DNA of 34,833 nt from an uncultured Prevotella sp. (GTDB lineage Bacteria; Bacteroidota; Bacteroidia; Bacteroidales; Bacteroidaceae): positions 1 through 34,833 of the forward strand of contig CAKPZJ010000030.1 in NCBI GenBank assembly GCA_934204655.1. The letters are read 5' to 3'. The notes under the pieces were generated by a model. It did not search any database and was not told where the DNA came from. It saw only the letters and a list, made by a program, of their open reading frames with translations. Shown piece by piece: positions 1 through 7,999 of this stretch. A program made the position numbers and the translations under genes. Positions within the stretch are counted from its first letter, which is position 1; the number at the start of each line of letters is the position of its first letter.

Positions 1-50
1 AGAACTCGATTGTTCCCTCTTTCCGGGGTTATTTGATTAATATTTAACTG

Positions 51-69
51 GTCCCGATTTTAACGGGAC
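51..69. other. short hairpin in the leader of the first gene
   Basis: GTCCCG and CGGGAC form a perfect 6-bp stem around a 7-nt AT-rich loop, ending nine nucleotides before the ATG at 79. It could be the terminator of a gene to the left of the window or a structured 5' leader. No convincing TAnnTTTG element is visible in the 78 nt available, so the promoter may lie outside the window. Confidence 0.45.
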
Positions 70-78
70 ACTAATGTT

Positions 79-2469
79 ATGAACAATAAAAGACAAAAAA
101 ACAGGCTATTCACGATGCTGCTGCTCGTGATGGCTATCCTCATGCCTTATGTGGGGGCATGGGCACAAGAAACAACGACAGGTAACGGCAGCAAACTGAT
201 TCTCAAAGACGCAACTTCCCCGACAATCAAACTGAACAGCAAGGCAACGACGACTACGCAGTTGTCGTTCACCATCACAGAAACTGCTGAGGCGCAGGAA
301 GGAACACATCTCGAAACTTATTATTACATCCCGGGTCCAGATGACGATCCTGAAGATGAAAATAATAGCAACAGAGTGAAGCTGACTGGGAGTTCTCAGA
401 CTGTGACGGTGAACTGGACACCGGACGACAATAATAATATTGTAGTGTGCACCTTTACAAAGCGTGTGGACGACAGCGACGACACAAACTACGATGTTAG
501 CAAGTTGGCATGGCAGATATTCCATAACACGGGATCAACCGAACTCCCTTGTATCGACGAACCAGTGATCACTCCGGGCGACCAGGCTGTATTGGCAAAA
601 GAGCTCGAAGTGACGATTGACCATGATCAATGGAAAGAGGATCTCAGCATCAAACCTGAGATTTATTACATGATAGAGGAGAGAAACGATGGCGGCACCA
701 TAACCACGAAGGATTGGACGAAAGCCCCTAAGTTGCCTCTGACACTGACACTGACAAAGTCTTCCACGGTGAAGGCTCACGCTGAATTTGGGAGTGCAAC
801 TAAAGACGTATCACGCACTTACATCCTGCTCGACGAGTCCACTACCTATGTGAATAAAGAAGAAAGACTGGACGTTGGCACTATCGTAGAGAAGAACGGT
901 ATGACGATGACGTACGGAGGCATACAAAAGGACAAAGGCTATTTCACGAAATTCTCAAATATCGACAATAGCGAGGACAATATTCTCGGTTCATTACACG
1001 CCGTCACGGGTACTCCTCTTTATTTGAATTCGGACGCAATATCGGAACAAGGCGTAGTATCGGAACACGGTAATTTATATAACCACAAACAAGCTTCGGA
1101 TCAAGTTCTCCACGAAAGGACCTTCTCACTGCCTGCAATGGGTAGCTTCTTCAAGTTTGAGCCTGTAGCCAACGGAGAGCTGACGGTATTCGTGGAGCAA
1201 CAGGGAGCCATGGTTAAGTCCAAGGGAAATCTGGATCCCACCAAGATAAGAAAGCGCATTGTCTATTTCCTCGACGAGACAGGCACGAGCGTTCCGGCTA
1301 CTTATGCTTATACATCATCAAAGATCAACAAGTCCGGCTGGAAATCAGTCGAAAATACTCCTGTTGAAGGCAACGATGCCTACATGACAAAACTGAAGGC
1401 ATTCTACCAGAGTATCATCGACGGCAACGAAACCTTCCCCAACACCTTCCCCAACATCAACTCTGACTTTAGCGATGACAGTAGGCAAACAGGACTGGTG
1501 CTCGGCGAGAGCATCCAGCCTATCATCGTGCTCCATAACGAGGCCAACGCCGATATCCTCGAGGGCGACACCAACTACGACCATACTGGCTATATGACAA
1601 TCAGCGAGGGATATGTGACATATAGGTTCCCTGTAAAGGCTGGCAAGACATACTATCTCTTCGCATCGGGAACAAAGCTCGCCCTCTCCGGATTCAGTTT
1701 CAAGAAGGGCAATGAATCTGCTGAGGATGTATCCCTCGACGGAAATGCTGACAACGCTTCAAAAATTGACGGTCTGACAGAAGGCAAGCAGTATAACGTG
1801 ACTCTCAAAAACCGCTCTTTCGGTAGCGGCAAGTGGTATGCCTTGGTACTGCCTTTCAGCGTGAGCCAGAAGCAGATGCAGATGGAGAACGTGTTCGGCA
1901 AAGACGTGAAGGTTCTGCATTACAACGGCGTTACTGGCACAACCCTCAACCTCTTCAAACATTTCTATCAGATGATAGTTGGCGGTACTCCTGTGCTCGT
2001 GAAGCCATCAGTGGATGTAAATAACCCAGTATTCAACAACGTGACGTTGACAAGCAAAGAGGTGGTCGACATCAAGAAGTCGGACTTCAAGTGCACTGGT
2101 TCTTGGGACAATGTGGATTTCCCTGAATACTCTTACTTCATCAACGCGAAAGATAGCAAATTCTATCTGTATGACCCGCAAAGGGCATCAGGCACAAAGG
2201 CACCTCATGCCGGAGCATTCCGCACATGGATTATCTCCACTTCTAACAACCCTTCTGCTGCAAAGAAACTCACCATGCGCATCAACGGCATAGAGGACAG
2301 CAGCGCGACTACTGCCATTTGGAATGCCGTCATCGGAAACGACGACAATGCTGAGGTTGCCACAAAGGGCATCTACAGTCTGAGTGGACAGAAAATGAAC
2401 GCCACCGACATTCGTAGTCTGTCAAAAGGCATATACATTGTGAACGGAAAGAAATATATCGTAAAGTAA
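79..2469 (+). CDS. secreted multidomain surface protein with Bacteroidales C-terminal tail
   Basis: Predicted exported protein of 796 aa whose substrate is unknown. Residues 1-30 form a signal peptide (basic MNNKRQKNR, hydrophobic stretch, AWAQ cleavage site). Around residues 155-250 is a stretch resembling the chitobiase/FN3-like beta-sandwich repeats that often flank catalytic or binding modules (PVITPGD..., ending STVKAHAEFG). The middle (about 255-555) has no motif I recognise. At about 584-645 there is a module with WYALVLPFSVS, an FG pair and GGTPVLVKP; the same module occurs in the CotH-domain protein at 14014. The last 35 residues (GIYSLSGQKMN ... GIYIVNGKKYIVK) are the tail typical of exported Bacteroidales proteins and probably act in sorting or anchoring. 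Codons are more AT-rich than in most of the window. The next gene starts 21 nt downstream and is likely cotranscribed. No catalytic motif was seen, so a structural or binding role is an inference. Confidence 0.85.
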   Translation: MNNKRQKNRLFTMLLLVMAILMPYVGAWAQETTTGNGSKLILKDATSPTIKLNSKATTTTQLSFTITETAEAQEGTHLETYYYIPGPDDDPEDENNSNRVKLTGSSQTVTVNWTPDDNNNIVVCTFTKRVDDSDDTNYDVSKLAWQIFHNTGSTELPCIDEPVITPGDQAVLAKELEVTIDHDQWKEDLSIKPEIYYMIEERNDGGTITTKDWTKAPKLPLTLTLTKSSTVKAHAEFGSATKDVSRTYILLDESTTYVNKEERLDVGTIVEKNGMTMTYGGIQKDKGYFTKFSNIDNSEDNILGSLHAVTGTPLYLNSDAISEQGVVSEHGNLYNHKQASDQVLHERTFSLPAMGSFFKFEPVANGELTVFVEQQGAMVKSKGNLDPTKIRKRIVYFLDETGTSVPATYAYTSSKINKSGWKSVENTPVEGNDAYMTKLKAFYQSIIDGNETFPNTFPNINSDFSDDSRQTGLVLGESIQPIIVLHNEANADILEGDTNYDHTGYMTISEGYVTYRFPVKAGKTYYLFASGTKLALSGFSFKKGNESAEDVSLDGNADNASKIDGLTEGKQYNVTLKNRSFGSGKWYALVLPFSVSQKQMQMENVFGKDVKVLHYNGVTGTTLNLFKHFYQMIVGGTPVLVKPSVDVNNPVFNNVTLTSKEVVDIKKSDFKCTGSWDNVDFPEYSYFINAKDSKFYLYDPQRASGTKAPHAGAFRTWIISTSNNPSAAKKLTMRINGIEDSSATTAIWNAVIGNDDNAEVATKGIYSLSGQKMNATDIRSLSKGIYIVNGKKYIVK

Positions 2470-2490
2470 AACAGAGGGAGGACAGATAAA

Positions 2491-2655
2491 ATGAAAAAGA
2501 AATATGTATCACCGGAAATAAATCTGATAGAGATGGAGACCGTGAATCTGATGGCTCTTTCGAGCGTCAATGAGCGTTCCTACGACGGCAAAAGTGATAG
2601 CGATATCCCTGGAGACATCGGCACTTGGAATGACAGCGAGGAAGGCGAATATTAA
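2491..2655 (+). CDS. small peptide of the MKKKY-SPEI type, 54 aa
   Basis: A short ORF starting 21 nt after the preceding stop codon, with a purine-rich AGGGAGGACAG stretch ahead of the ATG. The peptide starts MKKKYVSPEINLIEMETVNL, continues with a Met-Ala-Leu-Ser-Ser segment, and ends in an acidic, Gly/Asp/Ser-rich half finishing WNDSEEGEY. The basic start, SPEI-like motif and acidic Trp-containing end recall many small, poorly characterised Prevotella and Bacteroides peptides encoded next to exported proteins. It has no hydrophobic segment long enough for a membrane span and no Cys. It may be a secreted signal, a modified-peptide precursor or a partner of the large upstream protein; function is unknown. 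Placement, reading frame and family-like start make it likely to be a real gene. Confidence 0.65.
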   Translation: MKKKYVSPEINLIEMETVNLMALSSVNERSYDGKSDSDIPGDIGTWNDSEEGEY

Positions 2656-2740
2656 GCGCCGACTATCGTGACAGAGTCGAACTCTCACGACAGCGTTGAG
2701 ATGTAGTCGTCAGCGCAACTTACATCAAGAAACATCAGAC

Positions 2741-2795
2741 CATCTGGTTTCCACCGTTATTCAGCATTGATTTGCAGACGGATGGAAACCAGATG
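2741..2795 (+). terminator. hairpin closing the first operon
   Basis: CATCTGGTTTCCACCG (2741-2756) pairs with CGGATGGAAACCAGATG (2779-2795) with one bulged base around a 22-nt loop. It lies 85 nt after the small peptide gene. There is no clear T-run after it, so a terminator role is inferred from its stability and place. Confidence 0.55.
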
Positions 2796-2870
2796 TTAAT
2801 ATTATGAGAAGAGACCTTGATTTTGGTCTTGGATTTTATCTTACGCCTATTGCCGAACAGGTTTTCAAAT

Positions 2871-2893
2871 GGCAGCGCATATATCCCGCTGCC
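2871..2893 (-). terminator. hairpin just after the F5/8-type remnant
   Basis: GGCAGCG (2871-2877) and CGCTGCC (2887-2893) form a perfect 7-bp stem with a 9-nt loop directly after the stop codon at 2895. The remnant has thus kept a plausible 3' terminator. Confidence 0.5.
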
Positions 2894-2894
2894 C

Positions 2895-3308
2895 TTACTT
2901 CCTTATATATTTCCTGCCGTTGCTTATCACGATGCCTTTGGCGTTTTCGTCTACCTTCTGACCTCCAAGATTATATGTGGCGCCGTTGTCTGGTGCCGTT
3001 CCGTTGTTGGCTGTAATATGGTTGACGGCAGTAGCTACGGCTCCCGACGCGACGTTCATCTCGTATATGCGAAGGAACGGACCGTCGGTGGCTGTGGTCT
3101 GGCGCACCACAATCTTGAAGTATCTGATGTCGGCAGCCTTGTTGAGAGTCACGCGGAACGAAGCCTTCGCGGGAGCATTGTCGTCGCTGCACAGCAGTGT
3201 CCAGTCTGAATTGTCGGTAGAACCATAGATGTCGTAAGCCTTGATGTGGCGGTTGGCGTTGTCGCCCATCTTTATTTCAAAACCACTCACATTCTTCCTA
3301 CTATTCGC
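2895..3308 (-). pseudogene. 3' remnant of a secreted protein with F5/8-type C (discoidin) domain
   Basis: The frame reads the second half of a discoidin-like (F5/8 type C) carbohydrate-binding fold: SGFEIKMGDN, HIKAYDIYGSTDN..W, a run ending ADIRYFKIVV and FLRIYEMNV. It then has the exported-protein tail (YNLGGQKVDENAKGI ... NGRKYIRK). No signal peptide or N-terminal part of the domain is present. Upstream, the frame meets a stop at 3309-3311 inside the end of the M1-like peptidase gene, so only about 138 codons remain open. A GTG at 3288-3290 with AGGAAG before it could serve as start, but the product would be half a domain. The simplest reading is a 5'-truncated relic joined to the end of the peptidase gene by a deletion. 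The alternative is a frameshift or assembly error. Confidence 0.6.
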
Positions 3309-4821
3309 TCAACCTGCGGTCTATCCACTGGTAGGTGTCTTGGCCGAGGGAGCGGATGACCTCGCGGTCGAAAGCTGCCTGGCAATCTACCGGCTTGCTG
3401 GTGAGGCGATGTAGTAGACCGAAAAAAGCCTTGTCGCCGATGCGCTGCTGCAGGTCGTAGAGCAGAATAGCACCCTTGTGGTAGAAAGTGTGCTGCGAGC
3501 CCTCGGACTGGCGGGCCAGACCCTTGATGGGACAGGCTGTGCGTGCCCACTCGCGGTAGGCCTCGACATAGTCGGCCAGCACCGCTGTACCCAGGTGGTG
3601 GCCAATGGCACAGAGCGAACTATACTCGGCAAAACTCTCGTTGAGCCAGTCTTCCCACCGGTCGGTGGGTGCCGACCGCCACCAGAAGTGGCCTATCTCG
3701 TGGGCAAGTAGCTGGTAGAGCCACTCGTCGTAGTGTCCGCAGCAACATACGATGAAGTTTCGGCGACTAAAGGCACCTTGGCCATCTGCCGGGAAGAGGA
3801 AGATGCGCAGCTGGCGACTGTCAGGAGAATGGCGGAAGAGGCGGGCGTAGAGGTCGTAGATGTCGGCACTGTTGTGTGCCACCGAATCTGCATCGGCCTC
3901 GGGGAACTTCAGACTCACCACTTCAATGGAGCGTCCGTTGCGGGTGATGGATTGCTGTCTGAGAGATGGTGAGGCGATGATGGTATAGTCTGATTGCTGC
4001 CAGGGCTGGCTCATGTGCCAGGTGCCCTCCTTGCCGGCTATGATGCCCGAGCCGGTAATAGGCCAGTTGGGAGTAATGTGTATGTCTATGTCGGCTGTCG
4101 ACTGGTCGTGGTTGATGTCTACGGGATACCAGCCCATGTAGTAGGTAAGCATCACCATGCTGCTGTCACAGGCGGCAAAGCTGTCGTCGGGTATGCTGTC
4201 GAGCCGTCCGGTATAGGCGGTGGTGATGCGTGCGCGGCCCTGGGCGTTGCCGGCATAGATTCGCAGCCGCCCCGAGTCGCTTATCCATGGTGCCTGGATA
4301 CCAGGGGCAAACTCGTAGCATGCCGGCTGGCTGCCGAGGGACATCTGGTCTATTTGGGTGTGGCGCCATAGGTACAGGTCGGCATAGCGCTGTCCGCGGA
4401 AGTCGAGGTCTATGTCGGCCCGCACGCTGAATCGCTTGGCTGCCACATCGATAGTCAGGTCTATGTCGTAGTGGTTCACGACGGGTGTGTTGTCGGTCTT
4501 AATCGCGGTGTCGGTCTGGCAGGTTCGCTGCTGGCTGTCCTCGACTTCATGCTTGGCCATACGGTAACGGGTCATGCTGGCAGACCAGCGGGCATCGCCG
4601 TGGTAGGGGCGCAGCTGGGGCTCGAGAAGCAGCTCGGGGTAGAGGTTGAGGTCTCGCCCACCGCAGAGTGTGGCCATGCGATCCAAATAGTAGAACACGC
4701 TGTCGACAATGCCCTGGCGGGCATAGCTCAGGACACGCCCATAGAGGCGGCCCTCGCTCTGGGCGCAGAGGGTGGTGACCTGCAGGCTGGCTATGATAAG
4801 GGTGATAAACTTGGTCTTCAT
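3301..4821 (-). CDS. secreted M1-like (gluzincin) metallopeptidase
   Basis: A 506-aa exported zinc peptidase candidate. Residues 1-20 are a signal peptide ending LCAQ. Residues about 115-285 look like the N-terminal beta-sandwich of M1 peptidases (VNHYDIDLTIDV, VRADIDLDF). The zinc site is HEIGH at 374-378, with the third ligand probably E395 in WLNESFAEY. A second-domain helix region follows (HKGAILLYDLQQRIGDKAF). Two features differ from classical M1 aminopeptidases: the usual GXMEN exopeptidase motif is not seen before HEIGH (the area reads GAFSRRNFIVCCCGH), and the HEXXH to Glu distance is about two residues shorter. Substrate preference is therefore uncertain. The ATG lies 17 nt beyond the hairpin that ends the M16 gene, so expression may depend on read-through. 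Confidence 0.8.
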   Translation of the reverse strand: MKTKFITLIIASLQVTTLCAQSEGRLYGRVLSYARQGIVDSVFYYLDRMATLCGGRDLNLYPELLLEPQLRPYHGDARWSASMTRYRMAKHEVEDSQQRTCQTDTAIKTDNTPVVNHYDIDLTIDVAAKRFSVRADIDLDFRGQRYADLYLWRHTQIDQMSLGSQPACYEFAPGIQAPWISDSGRLRIYAGNAQGRARITTAYTGRLDSIPDDSFAACDSSMVMLTYYMGWYPVDINHDQSTADIDIHITPNWPITGSGIIAGKEGTWHMSQPWQQSDYTIIASPSLRQQSITRNGRSIEVVSLKFPEADADSVAHNSADIYDLYARLFRHSPDSRQLRIFLFPADGQGAFSRRNFIVCCCGHYDEWLYQLLAHEIGHFWWRSAPTDRWEDWLNESFAEYSSLCAIGHHLGTAVLADYVEAYREWARTACPIKGLARQSEGSQHTFYHKGAILLYDLQQRIGDKAFFGLLHRLTSKPVDCQAAFDREVIRSLGQDTYQWIDRRLSE

Positions 4822-4838
4822 GCTATGTGTAGAAAATA

Positions 4839-4867
4839 ATAGGGGGGAGTGTCTTGCCCCCCCCTAT
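4839..4867 (-). terminator. G/C-tract hairpin between the M16 and M1-like peptidase genes
   Basis: ATAGGGGGG (4839-4847) pairs with CCCCCCCTAT (4858-4867) around a short loop. On the minus strand it follows the M16 stop by about 20 nt and is followed by TATTATTTTCT, a reasonable intrinsic terminator. The next gene on that strand begins only 17 nt further on, so it may instead act as an attenuator or a stabilising hairpin. Confidence 0.65.
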
Positions 4868-4886
4868 AGATGTTATAGTGGTGTTA

Positions 4887-7817
4887 TCAGTAACCGAAGA
4901 TTTCCTCGGTAGACAGCTTGCGAATAGGGCCAATCTTCTCGAGGGCCTTCATGTCCAGGTTCTTCTCGTCGCCGAGGATGAGATAGCGGTAGGGCTTGTT
5001 GGCCATGGTCTGCTTCTCGAAGTTGACAATGTCCTGCAGCGTTACGTTGGGTAGGGCGTTGTATATCTTCTCGTTCAGATCGTAGTCAATGCCCATGTAG
5101 CGGGCCGAGAGATACCTGTTGATGACACTGAAGCGTGTGCTACGGGCACTGGCCAGCTGCTTGGTGAGCGACTGCTTGGCCAGATCGAAAGCCTTCTCGC
5201 TCTGCGGGATGGTGTCCAGTATCTCGTTGAAGACGCGGATGCAGTCGGCCATCTTGTCGTTCTGCGAGATGATGTTGGTGACACCATATACAGGATGCCC
5301 CTTGTGGGGCTGATAGGTGAAGAAAGCGCTGGCGCTGTAGGCCAGACCACGGGCCTCGCGCAGCTCCTGGAACACTACGGTGTTCATACCGCCGCCGAAG
5401 TACTCGTTGAACAGGGCAGACACAGGCACCTCGTCAGCGTTCCATGCCTTGTTGTCGTTATGGTACATGGCCATGTAGATGTTCTTAGCCTCGTAAGGAG
5501 CTATCCACACCTCGTTCTTCGGAGTGGTCTGCTCGGTGTACTCCTTGTTCTTGAGGGGCTCTTTCAGAGTCTTAGGGGTCTGGTGTACCTTGTCGAAGAG
5601 CTTGACCAGATCCTTTAGCGAGCGTGGGCCGCAGTACAGAATCTCGTGCTTGTAGGTAGGCAGTGCCTTGATGAGGTCGAGGAGTGTCTGCGGGTCGGTC
5701 TTGCGCATCTCGTCGATGCTCATGTCGTTGGTCTGAGGGTTGTACTCGCCATACTGACCCATGTAGCGCAGGGCTGCGAAGTTGTTGCGCTGGTTTTTCT
5801 TGGCATCTGCGCGGTCCTTCTCATAGAGACTGGTCAGGTCGCTGTATGCTTTGGCGTCGGCCTTAGCGTTGTGCATGATGTCCTCGACTACGGCGAGGGC
5901 CTCGGGCAGGGTCTCGTCCAGTCCGGAGATAACCAGGTTGATATAGGTAGGACCTGTACTGAAGCTGGTAAAGCAGCCCAGGCGATATAACTCTTTCTTA
6001 ATCTGTGCCAGGGTCTTGCTCTGGGTGCCCACGTAGTCCAGATAGTCGGTTGCTACGCTGTAGCGGTTATCGGCACACTCTCCCATCTCCCAGTGCAGAG
6101 CCAGAGTAGACAGACCGCTCTCGGCATCCTGCTTGTAGACTACAGGCAGGCCCTTCTTGGTCTTGGCGAAAGCGAGGTCGCGCTTGAAGTTGACAAACTG
6201 GGGCTGTATAGGCTCTACTTTAGAGTCCTTAATCTCGCTTACAAACCGGCTCTGGTAGTCGCGGTTGCTGGGAATGGCCGTGATGGCAGGTTTGTCTATC
6301 TTCTTTTGGGTAGAGTCGACACCCTGCTGCTTGTACACGGTGATATAGTTGCTGTCACCGAGGTAGCGGTTGGCAAAGGCCACAATCTGCTCCTTGGTGA
6401 TGTGTGATATGCGTTCAAGGCGTGTTACCACGTCGCCCCACTTCTGCTCGTTGATGAAAGCATCGACAAACATGTTGGCGCGCGACGAGTTGCTCTGCAG
6501 GGCGCGATACTGGTCAACCTTATAGTTGTTGATGATAGAGGGCAGCAGGCTGTCATCGAACTCGCCGCGGCGCAGGCGGGCCACCTGGTCTAACAGCAGC
6601 GCCTTGACCTCGTCGAGGGTCTGCCCCTTCTTAGGGAGACCTATGAGGATGAAACTGCCATAGTCGTGCAGGCCCTGGTAGCCACTGCCGGCAGCCTGTA
6701 TCTTCATGGGCTGGGTGAGGTTGAGGTCTATCAGACCGGCCTTGCCGTTGTACAGAAACTCGCTGAGCAGGTTGAGGGTGTCGGCGGCAAGCGAGTTGGC
6801 CTGCGGTACGCGCCATGCCATGGTGACCATGGCTGCCTCCTGGCCCACCACGCTGGTGTCGCGGGGCTCGGTGATAGGCTTGAGCGGTGCATACTCGGGG
6901 CGTGTAAGGTTGGGGCTGGCCTTCCAGTCGCCAAAGTACTGGTCTATGGTGGCTATGACCTTATCGGGATCCATATCGCCGGCCATACAGATGGCCACGT
7001 TGTTGGGCACATAGTAGCGGCTGAAGTAATTTTTGATGTTGACGATAGATGGGTTCTTCAAGTGCTCCTGGGTACCGATAGTGGTCTGCGTTCCGTATGG
7101 GTGGGTGGGGTAGAGCAGTTTGTTGACGGCAGCCCACATCTTGCGGTTGTCCTGGGCCAGACCTATGTTGTACTCTTCGTACACGGCCTCAAGCTCGGTG
7201 TGGAAACCACGTATCACCATGTGCTTGAAACGGTCTGACTGGATGCGTGCCCAGTTGTTCACCTCGTTAGAGGGTATGTCCTCGGTGTAGCAGGTCACGT
7301 CATTGCTGGTATAGGCATTGGTGCCCTCGGCGCCGATAGAGGCCATGAGCTTGTCGTACTCGTTGGGGATGTTGTAGCGGGCGGCCAGCTGCGATACCGA
7401 GTCTATCTCGTGGTATGCCTGCTTACGCTGGGCAGGGTCGGTCAGTCGGCGATACTTCTCGTAGCGCTGCTCGATGTCGTCCAGGTAGGGTTTCTCCTTG
7501 GCATAGTCGGTAGTGCCAAACTGCTGGGTGCCCTTGAACATAAGGTGCTCGAGGTAGTGGGCCAGACCGGTGGTCTCGGCCGGGTCGTTGCGCGAGCCGG
7601 TGCGCACGGCGATGTAGGTCTGGATGCGTGGTTTTTCCTTGTTCACGCTCAGATACACTTTCAGGCCATTGTCGAGCGTGTAGATGCGGGTCTGCATGGG
7701 GTCGCCCTTGACGCTCTGATACTTGTACTCCTTGGCCAGCGACGGCATTGCCACGGCCAGCAGAGTCAAGCCTGTGGCCAAGCCTCGGCTCAGCCTCTGT
7801 AAGATGGTTGTTCTCAT
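4887..7817 (-). CDS. secreted two-domain M16 family zinc peptidase
   Basis: A 976-aa inverzincin of the M16 family, predicted to be exported (signal peptide about residues 1-29, cleaved near SLAKE). The active-site motif HXXEH is HYLEH at 87-91, in AETTGLAHYLEHLMFKGT; the third zinc ligand is probably E210 in ELEAVYEE. An insertion of roughly 40 residues rich in Lys/Arg/Tyr lies between these elements. The N-terminal active half is followed by a second M16 domain without HXXEH (about 560-976), which carries the conserved ELREARGLAYSASA segment that shapes the substrate chamber. M16 enzymes degrade unfolded or peptide substrates in a closed chamber; in the periplasm this suggests peptide turnover. 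A paralogue of the same design lies at 28595. No clear -7 element was found upstream. A hairpin at 4839-4867 follows the gene. Confidence 0.9.
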   Translation of the reverse strand: MRTTILQRLSRGLATGLTLLAVAMPSLAKEYKYQSVKGDPMQTRIYTLDNGLKVYLSVNKEKPRIQTYIAVRTGSRNDPAETTGLAHYLEHLMFKGTQQFGTTDYAKEKPYLDDIEQRYEKYRRLTDPAQRKQAYHEIDSVSQLAARYNIPNEYDKLMASIGAEGTNAYTSNDVTCYTEDIPSNEVNNWARIQSDRFKHMVIRGFHTELEAVYEEYNIGLAQDNRKMWAAVNKLLYPTHPYGTQTTIGTQEHLKNPSIVNIKNYFSRYYVPNNVAICMAGDMDPDKVIATIDQYFGDWKASPNLTRPEYAPLKPITEPRDTSVVGQEAAMVTMAWRVPQANSLAADTLNLLSEFLYNGKAGLIDLNLTQPMKIQAAGSGYQGLHDYGSFILIGLPKKGQTLDEVKALLLDQVARLRRGEFDDSLLPSIINNYKVDQYRALQSNSSRANMFVDAFINEQKWGDVVTRLERISHITKEQIVAFANRYLGDSNYITVYKQQGVDSTQKKIDKPAITAIPSNRDYQSRFVSEIKDSKVEPIQPQFVNFKRDLAFAKTKKGLPVVYKQDAESGLSTLALHWEMGECADNRYSVATDYLDYVGTQSKTLAQIKKELYRLGCFTSFSTGPTYINLVISGLDETLPEALAVVEDIMHNAKADAKAYSDLTSLYEKDRADAKKNQRNNFAALRYMGQYGEYNPQTNDMSIDEMRKTDPQTLLDLIKALPTYKHEILYCGPRSLKDLVKLFDKVHQTPKTLKEPLKNKEYTEQTTPKNEVWIAPYEAKNIYMAMYHNDNKAWNADEVPVSALFNEYFGGGMNTVVFQELREARGLAYSASAFFTYQPHKGHPVYGVTNIISQNDKMADCIRVFNEILDTIPQSEKAFDLAKQSLTKQLASARSTRFSVINRYLSARYMGIDYDLNEKIYNALPNVTLQDIVNFEKQTMANKPYRYLILGDEKNLDMKALEKIGPIRKLSTEEIFGY

Positions 7818-7866
7818 TGTAATGTTTATTAGTAATCTATTATTTATACCTTATATTATATACGCG

Positions 7867-7932
7867 ATGACGGCCGTATTATCAACGGCTTTAACATTTA
7901 TTATAGACGTCGGCCCTTTTCTCGGCCGTCAT
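7867..7932. repeat. perfect 10-bp inverted repeat in the M16 leader region
   Basis: ATGACGGCCG (7867-7876) and CGGCCGTCAT (7923-7932) are exact inverted repeats separated by 46 nt that include a further GGCC-type pairing. The element sits between the terminator of the hflX-DUF4954 operon and the M16 start codon. It may be a regulatory site or an RNA structure in the leader. Confidence 0.5.
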
Positions 7933-7970
7933 GACGAGCCTGTTAGCCGCGTGTGCCCTGGTCCTTATAG

Positions 7971-7998
7971 ATGACCCCGGCACACGTGCCGGGGCCAT
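7971..7998 (-). terminator. strong GC hairpin after the DUF4954 gene
   Basis: Two 13-bp arms (7971-7983 and 7986-7998), with one mismatch and only two nucleotides between them, centre on CCCCGGCAC/GTGCCGGGG. It begins two nucleotides after the DUF4954 stop codon. No long T-run follows. It is read as the terminator of the hflX-DUF4954 operon. Confidence 0.65.
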
Positions 7999-7999
7999 C

